Counted from the stretch's first letter, positions 1-7,555 are shown. The stretch: DNA of 16,235 bases from an uncultured Actinomycetes bacterium (GCA_937907435.1 CALCIA010000002.1:1-16235), one strand, 5' to 3'. Numbers and translations: made by a program. The notes: a model not told the origin generated them from the sequence alone.

Positions 1-44
1 AGCCTGCCAGGACCCCCATGAGGAGCCCAGGACCTCCCTCGGAC

Positions 45-58
45 GGCCGCAAGCGGCC
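45..58. repeat. Short GC-rich dyad downstream of the glutaredoxin gene
   Basis: GGCCGC-AA-GCGGCC, about 90 bp past the glutaredoxin stop codon on the minus strand. It could be the hairpin of a U-tract-less terminator for the leftward gene block, but six base pairs in GC-rich DNA is weak evidence. Nothing else is seen in 1-149. Confidence 0.3.
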
Positions 59-149
59 CCGGACCCCCAGCCCTAGCCAAATGGAAGCGGACCCGCGCTG
101 CGACTCAGGTCACCAGGCGACGACCGCGGGGCAGGACCGTGGGACGGCC

Positions 150-542
150 TTATTCGATCTGGAGCGGAGGAGACTGGGTCGCGGGGCGCTCTTCGGCGGC
201 GGGGACGGTCGCGACCTCGGGCTGCTCGAGGCCGAGGGCCTCGGCGAGCTCGCCCGATTCGTACATCTCCTGGACGATGTCGGCGCCGCCCAGCAGCTCG
301 CCGTTGACGTAGAGCTGGGGGAAGGTCTGCCAGTCGGAGATCTCGGTGGTGACTTCGCGCAGCGGCTGCAGCGCGGGCAGCACGTCGATCGCGCCGTACT
401 CGGCGTCCATCGAGTCGAGGATCTGCACGACGCGCGACGAGAACCCGCAGCGCGGCGCCTCCGGCACCCCTTTCATAAAGAGCAGCACCGGGTTGGCTGC
501 GATCAACTCTTCAACTTTGGACTTCAGCTCTTGGTCGGCCAT
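150..542 (-). CDS. Monothiol CGFS-type glutaredoxin (Grx4/GrxD family)
   Basis: A cytosolic glutaredoxin of about 130 residues whose active site reads CGFS (in PRCGFSSRVVQIL, near residue 33), the signature of monothiol glutaredoxins. These bind a bridging [2Fe-2S] cluster with glutathione and pass it on, often with a BolA partner; a bolA gene lies two genes upstream. Other family marks are LFMKGVPEAPRCGFS, TFPQLYVNGELLGGADIV (cis-Pro and the GG-D glutathione site) and a divergent Pro/Glu-rich tail of about 25 residues. The ATG at 542 is preferred over the in-frame TTG at 548. A TACCCT hexamer (549-554) ends six bases before the ATG, which fits a leaderless transcript, whereas the TTG has only a distant GCGAGG. 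The gene starts 31 bp after the 78-residue membrane protein gene. Family assignment is firm; cluster transfer to particular clients is inferred. Confidence 0.93.
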   Translation of the reverse strand: MADQELKSKVEELIAANPVLLFMKGVPEAPRCGFSSRVVQILDSMDAEYGAIDVLPALQPLREVTTEISDWQTFPQLYVNGELLGGADIVQEMYESGELAEALGLEQPEVATVPAAEERPATQSPPLQIE

Positions 543-548
543 GGCCAA

Positions 549-554
549 AGGGTA
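549..554 (-). promoter_or_regulatory. Candidate -10 element (TACCCT) for the glutaredoxin gene
   Basis: On the minus strand TACCCT is followed by six bases and then the ATG at 542. TANNNT six to seven bases before a start codon is the usual arrangement of leaderless actinobacterial genes. No convincing -35 box is seen. Confidence 0.45.
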
Positions 555-573
555 TCCAAGCGACCTCGCCGGC

Positions 574-810
574 TCAGAGGCGGACCACCACGATGGTCAG
601 GAAGGCCGTGAGGAGGATCGCGATGATGCTGATCAGGGCGACCATCCCCTGGAGCATCGTGTGGTTCATCTTGTCGATCCGCTCGTTGGTTCCGTCGATC
701 CGCTCGTCGAGCCGTGCGAATCCCGCGTCGATCTTCTTGTCCATGCTCTTGACCCGATCGTTCAGATCGTCGAGCCGCGGATCGGTCCAGCTTGCTCTCG
801 CTGCCTCCAT
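574..810 (-). CDS. Small coiled-coil protein with C-terminal membrane anchor (paralogue A, 78 aa)
   Basis: A 78-residue protein of unknown function. Its N-terminus is MEAARASWTDPRLDDL. It is followed by a heptad-like charged stretch (about residues 12-50, with repeats such as KKIDAGFARLDERIDG and NERIDKMN). One hydrophobic helix (about 55-76, MVALISIIAILLTAFLTIVVV) ends two residues before the C-terminus, so it is probably tail-anchored with the coil in the cytoplasm. A gene of exactly the same length near the right end (15708-15944) aligns from residue 1 without gaps, sharing M1, R5, A7, W8, D10, R12, D14 and R19, and the same upstream DNA layout. The gene sits between bolA and the glutaredoxin gene but has its own candidate promoter in an 82-bp gap, so it may not belong to the Fe-S group functionally. 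I do not recognise a named family. Confidence 0.8.
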   Translation of the reverse strand: MEAARASWTDPRLDDLNDRVKSMDKKIDAGFARLDERIDGTNERIDKMNHTMLQGMVALISIIAILLTAFLTIVVVRL

Positions 811-861
811 GATCAGAAGGCTAGGGAAAAAGTTGTTACGTGTGGCGCGCGAAAGTGTGAC
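811..861 (-). promoter_or_regulatory. Candidate leaderless promoter of paralogue A with GTCACAC/TTTCG/CCACACG boxes
   Basis: Reading the minus strand: GTCACAC (861-855), directly followed by TTTCG (854-850), four bases, CCACACG (845-839), then TAGCCT (823-818) and seven bases to the ATG at 810. CCACAC and TAGCCT are 16 bp apart. The same TTTCG-N4-CCACACG box at the same distance occurs before the paralogue at 15944. The TAGCCT placement suggests a transcript starting at or near the ATG. That the upstream boxes are a -35 element or an activator site is inference from the match between the two sites. Confidence 0.6.
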
Positions 862-892
862 TTTTTCGCTCTGGAGGCTGCCCGAGAGGTGA

Positions 893-1126
893 TCAGGCAG
901 GCTCAGTCTTCACCGAGAGCGCGTGCACGGTGCCGTCGTCGAAGCGCGGTTTCACCGCCGCCTTCACCAGCCGGTGCTGGTCGACCCGGGAGAGGCCCTG
1001 GAACTGGGGGGCCTTGACGTCGGCGCGCAGGTGCTGGCCGGCGCCGTCTTCGTCTGAGACCTCGACCGAGGCGCCCGGCAGGGCCGCCTCGATCATCGAC
1101 TTCAGCTCGGCCAGGTCGACTCCCAT
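893..1126 (-). CDS. bolA: BolA/IbaG-family protein
   Basis: A 77-residue cytosolic protein with the BolA fold. LAELKSMIEAALPGASVEVSDEDG forms the first helix and strand, QGLSRVDQHRLVKAAVKPRF carries the conserved His of the HR-x-V helix, and TVHALSVKT is the typical C-terminal strand. BolA proteins bind CGFS glutaredoxins through a shared [2Fe-2S] cluster, and such a glutaredoxin is encoded at 150-542 on the same strand. The ATG lies three bases after the fprA stop codon, so translation is probably coupled to fprA and the two share a transcript. The length is typical of the short BolA/YrbA type rather than E. coli BolA (about 105 residues). The symbol is used in the family sense. Confidence 0.9.
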   Translation of the reverse strand: MGVDLAELKSMIEAALPGASVEVSDEDGAGQHLRADVKAPQFQGLSRVDQHRLVKAAVKPRFDDGTVHALSVKTEPA

Positions 1127-1129
1127 CGC

Positions 1130-2533
1130 TCAGCCGACCTGCTCGCCCACCGTGTCCAGCATCTCGTCGACGCGGACGAACTTGACCCGGGGACGGCCGT
1201 GGGGCTCGCCGCGGCCGACCTCGGCCTGGTCGATCGCCTGCCAGTCCTCGAAGGAGATGTAGCGGACGTTCTTCTCCGCCAGCAGCCGCTCGATCGCCTC
1301 CGGGTCCGGGTCGGCCGCTTCGAGGAGCGTCCCCGACGCGACGTCGGCGAGGAGGTTCTGGACGGTCTCCAGGGCGTCTTTCTTGTTCGTCCCGATGACG
1401 CCCGACGGCCCGCGCTTGATCCAGCCCGCGGTGTAGTGACCGACCTTGTGGCCCGAGTCGTGCGAGTCGAGCACCCGGCCGCCCGCGTTCAGGATCAGGC
1501 CGCGCTTCTCATCGAAGGGGACGCCTTCGATCGGCACGCCGGTGTAGCCGACCGAGCGCAGCACCAGCCCGCATTCGAGCTCCTCGCGCTCGCCGGTGTC
1601 CTTGGCGACCAGCCGGCCGCCTTCTTCCACCAGCTCGTTCTTGCCGATCACGATGGATTCGACCTTGCCGTCGCCCTTGATCTCGACCGGCGAGGCGAAG
1701 AAGCGCAGGACGATCCGCTGCTTCTTGCCCTCCGGGGTCCGTTCGGAGAACTCCTTCAGCGTCTCGACGTTGACCCGCGTCGTCTTGTCGGCCTCGTCGG
1801 AGGCGAGGAAGGCGGCGCTCGCCGCGTCCAGCTCCATGGCGGCGGGGTCGACGACCACGTCGGCGTCCTCCATCACCCCGAGCTCTTTGATCTCCGGATT
1901 GGTGAAGGCGGCCTGGACCGGGCCGCGCCGGCCGAGCACGACGATCTCCTTGACGCCCTTGCGGTCGAGCTCCTCGATCGCGTGGTCGGCGGTGTCGGTC
2001 TGGCGCAGCTCGGCGTCGGTCAGCGCCAGCATCCGCGCCACGTCCATCGCCACGTTGCCGTTGCCGATCACCACCGCGCGCTCGGCCGAGAGGTCGAAGT
2101 CCTCGTCCGCGTAATCGGGGTGGGCGTTGTACCAGCCGACGAAGGCGGTGGCGGCGTGGCTGCCGGGCAGGTCCTCGCCGGGGATCCCCAGCGCCCGGTC
2201 GGTCTCACAGCCGACCGTGAAGACGATCGCGTGGTAGAGCCCTTCCAGCTCCTCGACCTCGATGTCGCGCCCGATCTTCACGTTGCCGAAGAAGCGGAAG
2301 CCGTCGCGCGCCGCCGTTTTCTCGTAGACGCGGATGACCGACTTGATCTTCGGATGGTCGGGGGCGACGCCGCCGCGCACCAGCCCGAACGGGGTGGGGA
2401 GGCGGTCGAAGAGGTCGACCTGGGCGTGGACGTCGCCGTCTTTGAGGATGTGCTCGGCGGCGTAGAAGCCGGACGGGCCGGCGCCGACGATGGCGACGCG
2501 AAGCGGGTTCTCAGGGGTACCGATGTTGGGCAT
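1130..2533 (-). CDS. fprA: Ferredoxin/flavodoxin-NADP+ reductase, FprA (adrenodoxin-reductase) type
   Basis: A 467-residue flavoenzyme that moves electrons between NADPH and a ferredoxin. The N-terminal FAD-binding Rossmann motif is VAIVGAGPSGFYAAEHIL (about residues 13-30). The NADP-binding segment AVVIGNGNVAMDVARML lies near residue 155. GWIKRGPSGVIGTNKKDA near residue 372 is the C-terminal FAD/NADP contact typical of adrenodoxin-reductase and mycobacterial FprA enzymes. The length is close to mycobacterial FprA (about 456). In this context it is the likely electron source for ferredoxin-dependent Fe-S or haem chemistry, and it leads into bolA with a three-base gap. The start at 2533 has a weak purine stretch (GAGAGAG) directly before it. 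A TATCCT at 2568-2573 could be the -10 element of a promoter with a short leader. Confidence 0.93.
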   Translation of the reverse strand: MPNIGTPENPLRVAIVGAGPSGFYAAEHILKDGDVHAQVDLFDRLPTPFGLVRGGVAPDHPKIKSVIRVYEKTAARDGFRFFGNVKIGRDIEVEELEGLYHAIVFTVGCETDRALGIPGEDLPGSHAATAFVGWYNAHPDYADEDFDLSAERAVVIGNGNVAMDVARMLALTDAELRQTDTADHAIEELDRKGVKEIVVLGRRGPVQAAFTNPEIKELGVMEDADVVVDPAAMELDAASAAFLASDEADKTTRVNVETLKEFSERTPEGKKQRIVLRFFASPVEIKGDGKVESIVIGKNELVEEGGRLVAKDTGEREELECGLVLRSVGYTGVPIEGVPFDEKRGLILNAGGRVLDSHDSGHKVGHYTAGWIKRGPSGVIGTNKKDALETVQNLLADVASGTLLEAADPDPEAIERLLAEKNVRYISFEDWQAIDQAEVGRGEPHGRPRVKFVRVDEMLDTVGEQVG

Positions 2534-2567
2534 CTCTCTCGTTTTTCGGTCTGGGACGGGACGGGGA

Positions 2568-2573
2568 AGGATA
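2568..2573 (-). promoter_or_regulatory. Candidate -10 element (TATCCT) for the fprA-bolA transcript
   Basis: TATCCT on the minus strand, 34 bases before the fprA ATG, lies in the 84-bp gap between hemQ and fprA. No clear -35 hexamer is seen at 16-18 bp. hemQ read-through could also transcribe fprA. Confidence 0.3.
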
Positions 2574-2617
2574 GGCGACTTAAACTCGACCCGCGCGAAT
2601 TGGGTCGCCGGCCCCGG

Positions 2618-3322
2618 CTAGGCCGAGACGGGCGCGGTGGCGGCGCTGGGGACGCCGTCGAGGGCGTCCAGGGCGCGGCCCACCGACATCGAGACGCAGG
2701 TGAGCATCGGGAGTTCGCGCTCGGTGTACTCGCTCGACTCGGTCGGACGCAGCTCGGCGACGAGTTCGAGGAACGCCGCCGGGTCGTCGCCCTCGAAGCA
2801 GACGACGAACTCCTGGTCGTCGATCCCGTACGAGTAGGTCGTGTTGATCGTGATCTCCGGGTATTTGCGGCCGACCTCGATGTGGTTTTTCATGATCCGG
2901 CCGCGCTCGGCGGGCGGGAGGCCGTACCAGCGGCGCTGCTTCACCATCGGGTAGAGGAAGAGGTACTTGCGGTCGGAGACGCAGATCTCCGGGCGCGCTT
3001 TCTCCTCCGAATACGGCGACAGTTTCGTCATCGAGAGGAACGAGTAGGGCGACGAGCACCACTTGGCGAGCCCCGACTGCCCGAGCACGACGTGGAAGGT
3101 GTGGATGTCTTCCAGGTTGGCGCTCTGGCTGAGCAGCACCAGGTCGACGTCGCCACGCGTTCCTATGGTTGAGTAGGCGCGCAGCGACCGGTCGATGCCA
3201 TAGTCCTCGCAGGCGGCGAGGAACTCCTGCTTGTCGGCGCCGCGAAGGTCGGCGTCGCGACGGCGCCAGGCGGGATCGACTTTGAAGAAGCTGAATTTGG
3301 CGAAAGTGCGGTCGGCGGGCAT
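2618..3322 (-). CDS. hemQ: Coproheme decarboxylase (HemQ/ChdC, chlorite-dismutase family)
   Basis: A 234-residue cytosolic haem enzyme. In Gram-positive bacteria this family carries out the last step of the coproporphyrin-dependent haem pathway, converting coproheme to haem b with peroxide. The start is at M-PADRTFAKFSFFKVDP, a few residues before the conserved first strand. YLFLYPMVKQRRWYGL holds the catalytic Tyr (about Y124) and MKNHIEVGRKY the proximal haem His (about H147). Neither true chlorite dismutase activity nor an export signal is suggested. The reading frame remains open upstream to 3493, but that extension is low-complexity and lies over the divergent gene, so it is unlikely to be translated. 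The start codon overlaps the in-frame ATG of the divergent gene in the tetramer CATG at 3320-3323. A TATCGT ends seven bases before the ATG, suggesting a leaderless transcript. The gene is next to fprA on the same strand. Confidence 0.93.
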   Translation of the reverse strand: MPADRTFAKFSFFKVDPAWRRRDADLRGADKQEFLAACEDYGIDRSLRAYSTIGTRGDVDLVLLSQSANLEDIHTFHVVLGQSGLAKWCSSPYSFLSMTKLSPYSEEKARPEICVSDRKYLFLYPMVKQRRWYGLPPAERGRIMKNHIEVGRKYPEITINTTYSYGIDDQEFVVCFEGDDPAAFLELVAELRPTESSEYTERELPMLTCVSMSVGRALDALDGVPSAATAPVSA

Positions 3323-5171
3323 GGTGCTGACGATAGCGCTGTCGCTCTGCCTGGTCGCGGCTCCGGGGGCGGGCGCGGCCGCCCTCACCCGGCTGCCGCA
3401 GGTCAACCTCGTCTGGGTGCCCGCCGGGACCAGCGTCGCCGACCTCGCCCGCGCGGGCTTCTCGCCGGGGTTGATGAGCGCCGGCCTGGGCACCGTGTCC
3501 GCGGATCAGACCTACCTCGACATCGGGGCCGGCAACCGGGTTTTCGACTCGCTCTACGACGACGAGCTGCAGCCCGCGCCGCCGGCGGCGGGAGCGTGCC
3601 CGGCCTGGCTCGCCGAGGCGACGGCGCGGGCCGAATCGGCGCCGGACGAAATCGAGCCGGGGTTGATGGTCGAACGCCTCGAAAAGGCCGGGGTCGCGGT
3701 CGTGGGACAGGGGCCGTCGGCCTGTCCGCTCGGGATCGAGCTGTCCAAGGGCGGCTTCCTCGGCGAGCTAGGCGGAGCCGGGATCCTCTGGGACACCGAC
3801 GCCTCCCTCGCCGGCGCTGTGCGGCTCGCGCGTCGCGCCGGCCCGCACGGCCTCGTCATCGCCATCGCCACGCCGACCGGCACGAACGACGACCCGATCC
3901 CGATCGGCATCGCCGGGCGCGGCTTTGACGGCGACCTCACCTCGGACACGACCCGCACGAACGGCTACGTCGCCTCGACCGACGTCGCGCCGACGATCCT
4001 CGCGTTCTTCGGCGCCGCCGTCCCCGACCAGATGATCGGGCAGCCGATCCGCGCGGAGGGATCCGTCGACCCGGCCGGGATCGAAGCGCGCGGGGCCCGG
4101 ATGGCGGTCGTCTCCTCGCGGCGCGGGCCGGTGATCGGCTGGACCCTCCTCGCCTGGGTGCTCGCGTCGTTGCTGGTCGTCCTCGTCGCCCGCGGGCTCG
4201 CCCGGCCGACGGTGCGCCTGCTCGGCCTCTCGGTCGTCTACCTGCCGGCGCTCCTGCTCGTCGGCCCGGCGCTCGAACCGGCGGAATACCCCGAAATGCT
4301 CCTGGTGATGCTGGGCGCGCCGCTGCTGGCGGCGATCACGCTGGCGCTGCTGCGCGACTACCGGGCGCTCGCCGTCGCCGCGGGGGTCACGGTCGGCGCC
4401 TATGCGCTCGACGCGATCCTCGGCTCGCCGCTCTCCGCCCTCTCCCTGCTCGGCCCGAACCCGCTGCTCGGCGTCCGCTTCTACGGGATCGGCAACGAGC
4501 TCGAGGCGCTGCTCTCGGTGCTGGTCGTCGGCGGCATCGGCGCCGGGCTGGCGGGCTTCGCGCCGCGCCTCTCGCCGGGGCGCTGCGCCGTCGTCTTCCT
4601 CGTCGTCGGCCTCCTCTGCGCCGGGATCTTCGCCTCCGGCAAGTTCGGCGCCGACGTCGGCGCCGCGATCGACTTCCCGATCGGCGTCGCGGTCGCGGCA
4701 CTGGTGGTGACCGGCGGGCGGCGGCGCTGGATCCTGCTGGTGATCCTGATCCCGCTGGCGCTGCTCGTGCTGCTGGCGCTTGCCGACCTCCTCACCGGCG
4801 CCAACTCGCACTTCACCCGCTCGGTGCTGGACGCGGGCGGGCTTCACTCGCTCGGCGACACCGCCCAGCGCCGGCTCGAGCAGACCGCGCGCAGCTTCGT
4901 CCGCCCGGTCCTCCTCGTCGCCCTGCCGATCCTCGCGATCGGGGTGCTGGTCGCCGTCCTGCGGCGCGCCACGCTGGCGAGCTGGGTGCGCGAGGTGCCG
5001 GTGATGCGGGCCGCGCTGATCGGCGCCGTGGTGGCGACGATAGTGGCAACTCTTGCAAACGATTCCGGCGCCCTGCTGCTCGAGATCGGCGCCGCGTACC
5101 TGCTGGTTTTCCTCGGTTGGGCGTGGGCCGAGGGAGGGAGATCGACCGGCGGCGCGGAATCCTCTCCGTGA
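3297..5171 (+). CDS. Alkaline-phosphatase-fold exodomain fused to a polytopic membrane domain, function unknown
   Basis: About 624 residues. A signal sequence (AKVRSAGMVLTIALSLCLVAAPGAGAA) leads into an exported domain of about 250 residues. Segments such as SADQTYLDIGAGNRVFDS, HGLVIAIATPTG and GYVASTDVAPTILAFFGAAVPDQMIGQP resemble the C-terminal core of alkaline-phosphatase/sulfatase-fold proteins. I do not see a full set of metal ligands, so it may be a non-catalytic relative. From about residue 279 there are ten or so membrane helices with RFYGIGNELEALL, GADVGAAIDFP and ANDSGALLLEIG, motifs I recall from similar two-part membrane proteins of Gram-positive bacteria. The start is uncertain. 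TTG 3297 has GAAGAAG six bases upstream and gives a positively charged n-region; GTG 3306 and ATG 3321 are alternatives. Any of these overlaps or abuts the 5' end of hemQ. The glycosyltransferase downstream hints at an envelope-glycan role. Confidence 0.75.
   Translation: MAKVRSAGMVLTIALSLCLVAAPGAGAAALTRLPQVNLVWVPAGTSVADLARAGFSPGLMSAGLGTVSADQTYLDIGAGNRVFDSLYDDELQPAPPAAGACPAWLAEATARAESAPDEIEPGLMVERLEKAGVAVVGQGPSACPLGIELSKGGFLGELGGAGILWDTDASLAGAVRLARRAGPHGLVIAIATPTGTNDDPIPIGIAGRGFDGDLTSDTTRTNGYVASTDVAPTILAFFGAAVPDQMIGQPIRAEGSVDPAGIEARGARMAVVSSRRGPVIGWTLLAWVLASLLVVLVARGLARPTVRLLGLSVVYLPALLLVGPALEPAEYPEMLLVMLGAPLLAAITLALLRDYRALAVAAGVTVGAYALDAILGSPLSALSLLGPNPLLGVRFYGIGNELEALLSVLVVGGIGAGLAGFAPRLSPGRCAVVFLVVGLLCAGIFASGKFGADVGAAIDFPIGVAVAALVVTGGRRRWILLVILIPLALLVLLALADLLTGANSHFTRSVLDAGGLHSLGDTAQRRLEQTARSFVRPVLLVALPILAIGVLVAVLRRATLASWVREVPVMRAALIGAVVATIVATLANDSGALLLEIGAAYLLVFLGWAWAEGGRSTGGAESSP
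3330..3335 (-). promoter_or_regulatory. Candidate -10 element (TATCGT) for hemQ inside the divergent gene
   Basis: TATCGT on the minus strand ends seven bases before the hemQ ATG (3322). It lies inside the signal-peptide codons of the divergent membrane protein. It supports a leaderless hemQ mRNA and shared promoter and coding DNA. No -35 box is evident. Confidence 0.4.
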
Positions 5172-5209
5172 GAGCGGGTAGGGGCTCTCGTGCAGACCGT
5201 TCCGTCGTC

Positions 5210-5215
5210 TACCCT
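5210..5215 (+). promoter_or_regulatory. Candidate -10 element (TACCCT) before the glycosyltransferase
   Basis: TACCCT lies nine bases before GTG 5225, within the 53-bp gap after the membrane protein gene. It overlaps the TTAGG that could serve as ribosome binding site for GTG 5225, so it may be either a promoter or fortuitous. Co-transcription from upstream is equally possible. Confidence 0.3.
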
Positions 5216-5224
5216 TAGGTGCTC

Positions 5225-7555
5225 GTGCGCATAGGTCTTGTCTCGCCATATTCCTGGTCTTTCCAAGGGGGCGTGAACCGGCACGTCGAAGCGCTCGCCG
5301 AGGAGTTCCTCGGTCGGGGCCACGATGTGCGCGTCCTCGCACCGGTCGATCCGCCCGGTGTGCTCAGCCGTGCCACGCACCGGGCCGCGCCGACGTCCAC
5401 CGCGCTGCCCGATTACCTGGTGCCGCTCGGCCGCAGCGTCGGCTTCGGCGCGAACGGGGCCGTCTCCAATCTCGCGGCCACGCCGGGCAGCGGTTACGTG
5501 CGCCCGCGCCGCGAGGTCCGCGCCGGGGAATTCGACGTCATCCACGTCCACGAGCCGGTGGCGCCGCTGGTCGGCTGGAACGCCGTGCTCGGCGCGCGGA
5601 CGCCGGTCGTCGGGACCTTCCACGCGTACTCGACCAAGGCGTTCCCGAATCACGTGGCGTCCGCGCTCGGCGCCCGCCGCATGTTCAACCGCCTCGCGGC
5701 CCGGATCGCCGTCTCCGAGGCGGCCGCCTGGACCGGCATGCGCTGGTTCGGCGGCGAGTACACGATCATCCCCAACGGGGTCGACGTCGACGCCCCGCCC
5801 ACCGGGCTCACCGTCCCCGGCGAGGAGCTGAACATTCTCTTCGTCGGCCGCCCGGAGGAGCGCAAGGGCCTGCCGATCCTGCTGGCCGCCTTCAACGCGC
5901 TGGTCGAGCACGTGCCCTCGCGGCTGACCGTGATCGGAGCCGAGGAAGACGACGTCAAGCGCTGGCTCGCCGATCCGGAACTGTTCGCCTCGATCGACGT
6001 GCGCGGCCGCGTCTCCGAGGAGGAGCTCTGGGCCGAGCTGCACGCCGCCGACGTGCTCTGCGCGCCGTCACTTTCGGGCGAGAGCTTCGGCATGGTCCTG
6101 ACCGAGGCGTTCGCGGCCGGCACGCCGGTCATCGCCTCGGCGATCGCCGGCTACAGCGACGTCGTCACCGACGGCGTCGACGGCCTGCTGGTGCCGCCTG
6201 GTGACCCGCAGCGCCTCGCCGAGGAGCTGCAGCGCGTCGCCCACGAACCCCACCTGCTCACCGCGATGGGCGCCGCCGCCCGCCACAGCGCCAAACGCTA
6301 TGCCTGGCCGCGGATCGCCGACCAGGTGACGACCGTCTACGAGCGCGCCATGGCCGCCCCGGCGCCGGCCGGGAACGCCGCCCGCGTCGCCCACTGGGCC
6401 GGCCTGCGGCCAGCCGACGGCAATCGGCCGATCCCGCCGCAGAAGCTGCCCTCGCTCGACCCGGCTCCGGCCGCCAAAGGCAAGCGCGGCCGCCGTATCG
6501 CCCGCCGCGTCGGCCTCGGCGTCGCCGGCGTGCTCGGCGTCGGCCTGTCGCTGCTGGCGGCGCAGAAGATCGGCATCGACGAGGTCGCCGAATCGATCGT
6601 CCGCTCGGACCTCAGCTGGGTCCTCGTCGCCTTCGCCCTGATGTCGATCTCGATGTTCTTCCGCGCCGCGTCCTGGTACTGGATCGCGCGCGCCGCGCTG
6701 CCCGACCGGCCGATCCGCCGTCGTGACGTCACCTCGGCGACGATGATCGGCGTCCTGATGTCGGCGACCTTGCCGGCCCGCTTGGGTGAGCCCGCGAGGG
6801 CGCTGGCGCTCTCCCGACGGACGGGCCGCATGCGGGAGACGTTCCCGGTGCTGCTCGGCACCGTGGTCTCGCAGACGTTGCTGAACCTGGTGGCGCTGGC
6901 GCTGCTCGGGGTGATCATCGTCTCGACCACGTCGCTCTTCCACTCGGGCACCGAACACCTCTTCCTGTTCAGCCTGGTGCCGCTGATCCTGCTCGTCGTC
7001 GTCCTGGTCGCCCCGTTCGTGATGCGGCAGACTGGCAACGGCAGGGTGGCCCGGATCGCCGCCGCGGCGCACCGGGCGATGGTCCAGGTCCGCGCCGGCC
7101 TCAGCATCTTCAAGGACCCGCGCGAGGGCGCCGCCGCCGCGGCCGCCCAGCTCGGCGCCTGGGCGATCCAGCTCTCGGCCTGCTGGGCGCTTCTCTACGC
7201 GCTGGGCCTCAACGGCCGGGCGGGGATCGGTGCCGCCGCCGCCGTCCTCTTCGCCGTCAACGTCACCGCGGTCGTCCCCGCGACCCCGTCCAACATCGGC
7301 GTCTTCCAGCTGGCGGTGATCAGCGTGCTGCACACCGGCTTCGGGGTCTCCACCGCCGACGCGCTCGCCTACGGCGTGATCCTGCAGGGCGTCGAGATCG
7401 CCACCGCCGTCGTGCTCGGCCTGCCCGCCCTGGTCCGCGAGGGCCTCACCTGGAGCGACCTGCGCGTCCAGGCCCTCTCGACCGCCCCGGTGCACCTCGA
7501 TCCGCACCCCCGCCCACGGCGCCGGTCGGACCGCAGCCACAGCAGCGTCGCGTAG
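5225..7555 (+). CDS. GT4 glycosyltransferase (PimA-like) fused to a flippase-like LPG-synthase/UPF0104 membrane domain
   Basis: About 776 residues in two parts. Residues 1-385 form a GT-B family 4 glycosyltransferase: MRIGLVSPYSWSFQGGVNRHV (acceptor-side loop), GTFHAYSTKAFPNHV, IIPNGVDV, ILFVGRPEERKG (about 208) and the sugar-nucleotide E-x7-E in ESFGMVLTE (about 286-294). The pattern is close to phosphatidylinositol mannosyltransferases, but the donor and acceptor cannot be read from sequence. After a Pro/Lys/Arg-rich linker (about 390-430), residues 430-755 form a polytopic domain of the lysylphosphatidylglycerol synthase/UPF0104 type, with MSATLPARLGEPARALALSRRTG and AVVPATPSNIGVFQLAVISVL. 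Such domains are suspected lipid flippases. The fusion suggests glycosylation of a lipid at the inner face coupled to its translocation, which is inference. GTG 5225 is chosen over GTG 5219 because TTAGG lies five bases upstream and MRIGLVSPYS matches the family N-terminus. Confidence 0.88.
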   Translation: MRIGLVSPYSWSFQGGVNRHVEALAEEFLGRGHDVRVLAPVDPPGVLSRATHRAAPTSTALPDYLVPLGRSVGFGANGAVSNLAATPGSGYVRPRREVRAGEFDVIHVHEPVAPLVGWNAVLGARTPVVGTFHAYSTKAFPNHVASALGARRMFNRLAARIAVSEAAAWTGMRWFGGEYTIIPNGVDVDAPPTGLTVPGEELNILFVGRPEERKGLPILLAAFNALVEHVPSRLTVIGAEEDDVKRWLADPELFASIDVRGRVSEEELWAELHAADVLCAPSLSGESFGMVLTEAFAAGTPVIASAIAGYSDVVTDGVDGLLVPPGDPQRLAEELQRVAHEPHLLTAMGAAARHSAKRYAWPRIADQVTTVYERAMAAPAPAGNAARVAHWAGLRPADGNRPIPPQKLPSLDPAPAAKGKRGRRIARRVGLGVAGVLGVGLSLLAAQKIGIDEVAESIVRSDLSWVLVAFALMSISMFFRAASWYWIARAALPDRPIRRRDVTSATMIGVLMSATLPARLGEPARALALSRRTGRMRETFPVLLGTVVSQTLLNLVALALLGVIIVSTTSLFHSGTEHLFLFSLVPLILLVVVLVAPFVMRQTGNGRVARIAAAAHRAMVQVRAGLSIFKDPREGAAAAAAQLGAWAIQLSACWALLYALGLNGRAGIGAAAAVLFAVNVTAVVPATPSNIGVFQLAVISVLHTGFGVSTADALAYGVILQGVEIATAVVLGLPALVREGLTWSDLRVQALSTAPVHLDPHPRPRRRSDRSHSSVA

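Noticed and set aside
2618..3493. Longer HemQ with an N-terminal extension of 57 residues
   Set aside because: The extension is antisense to the signal peptide and exodomain of the divergent gene and has no family resemblance; the ATG at 3322 starts just before the conserved first strand.
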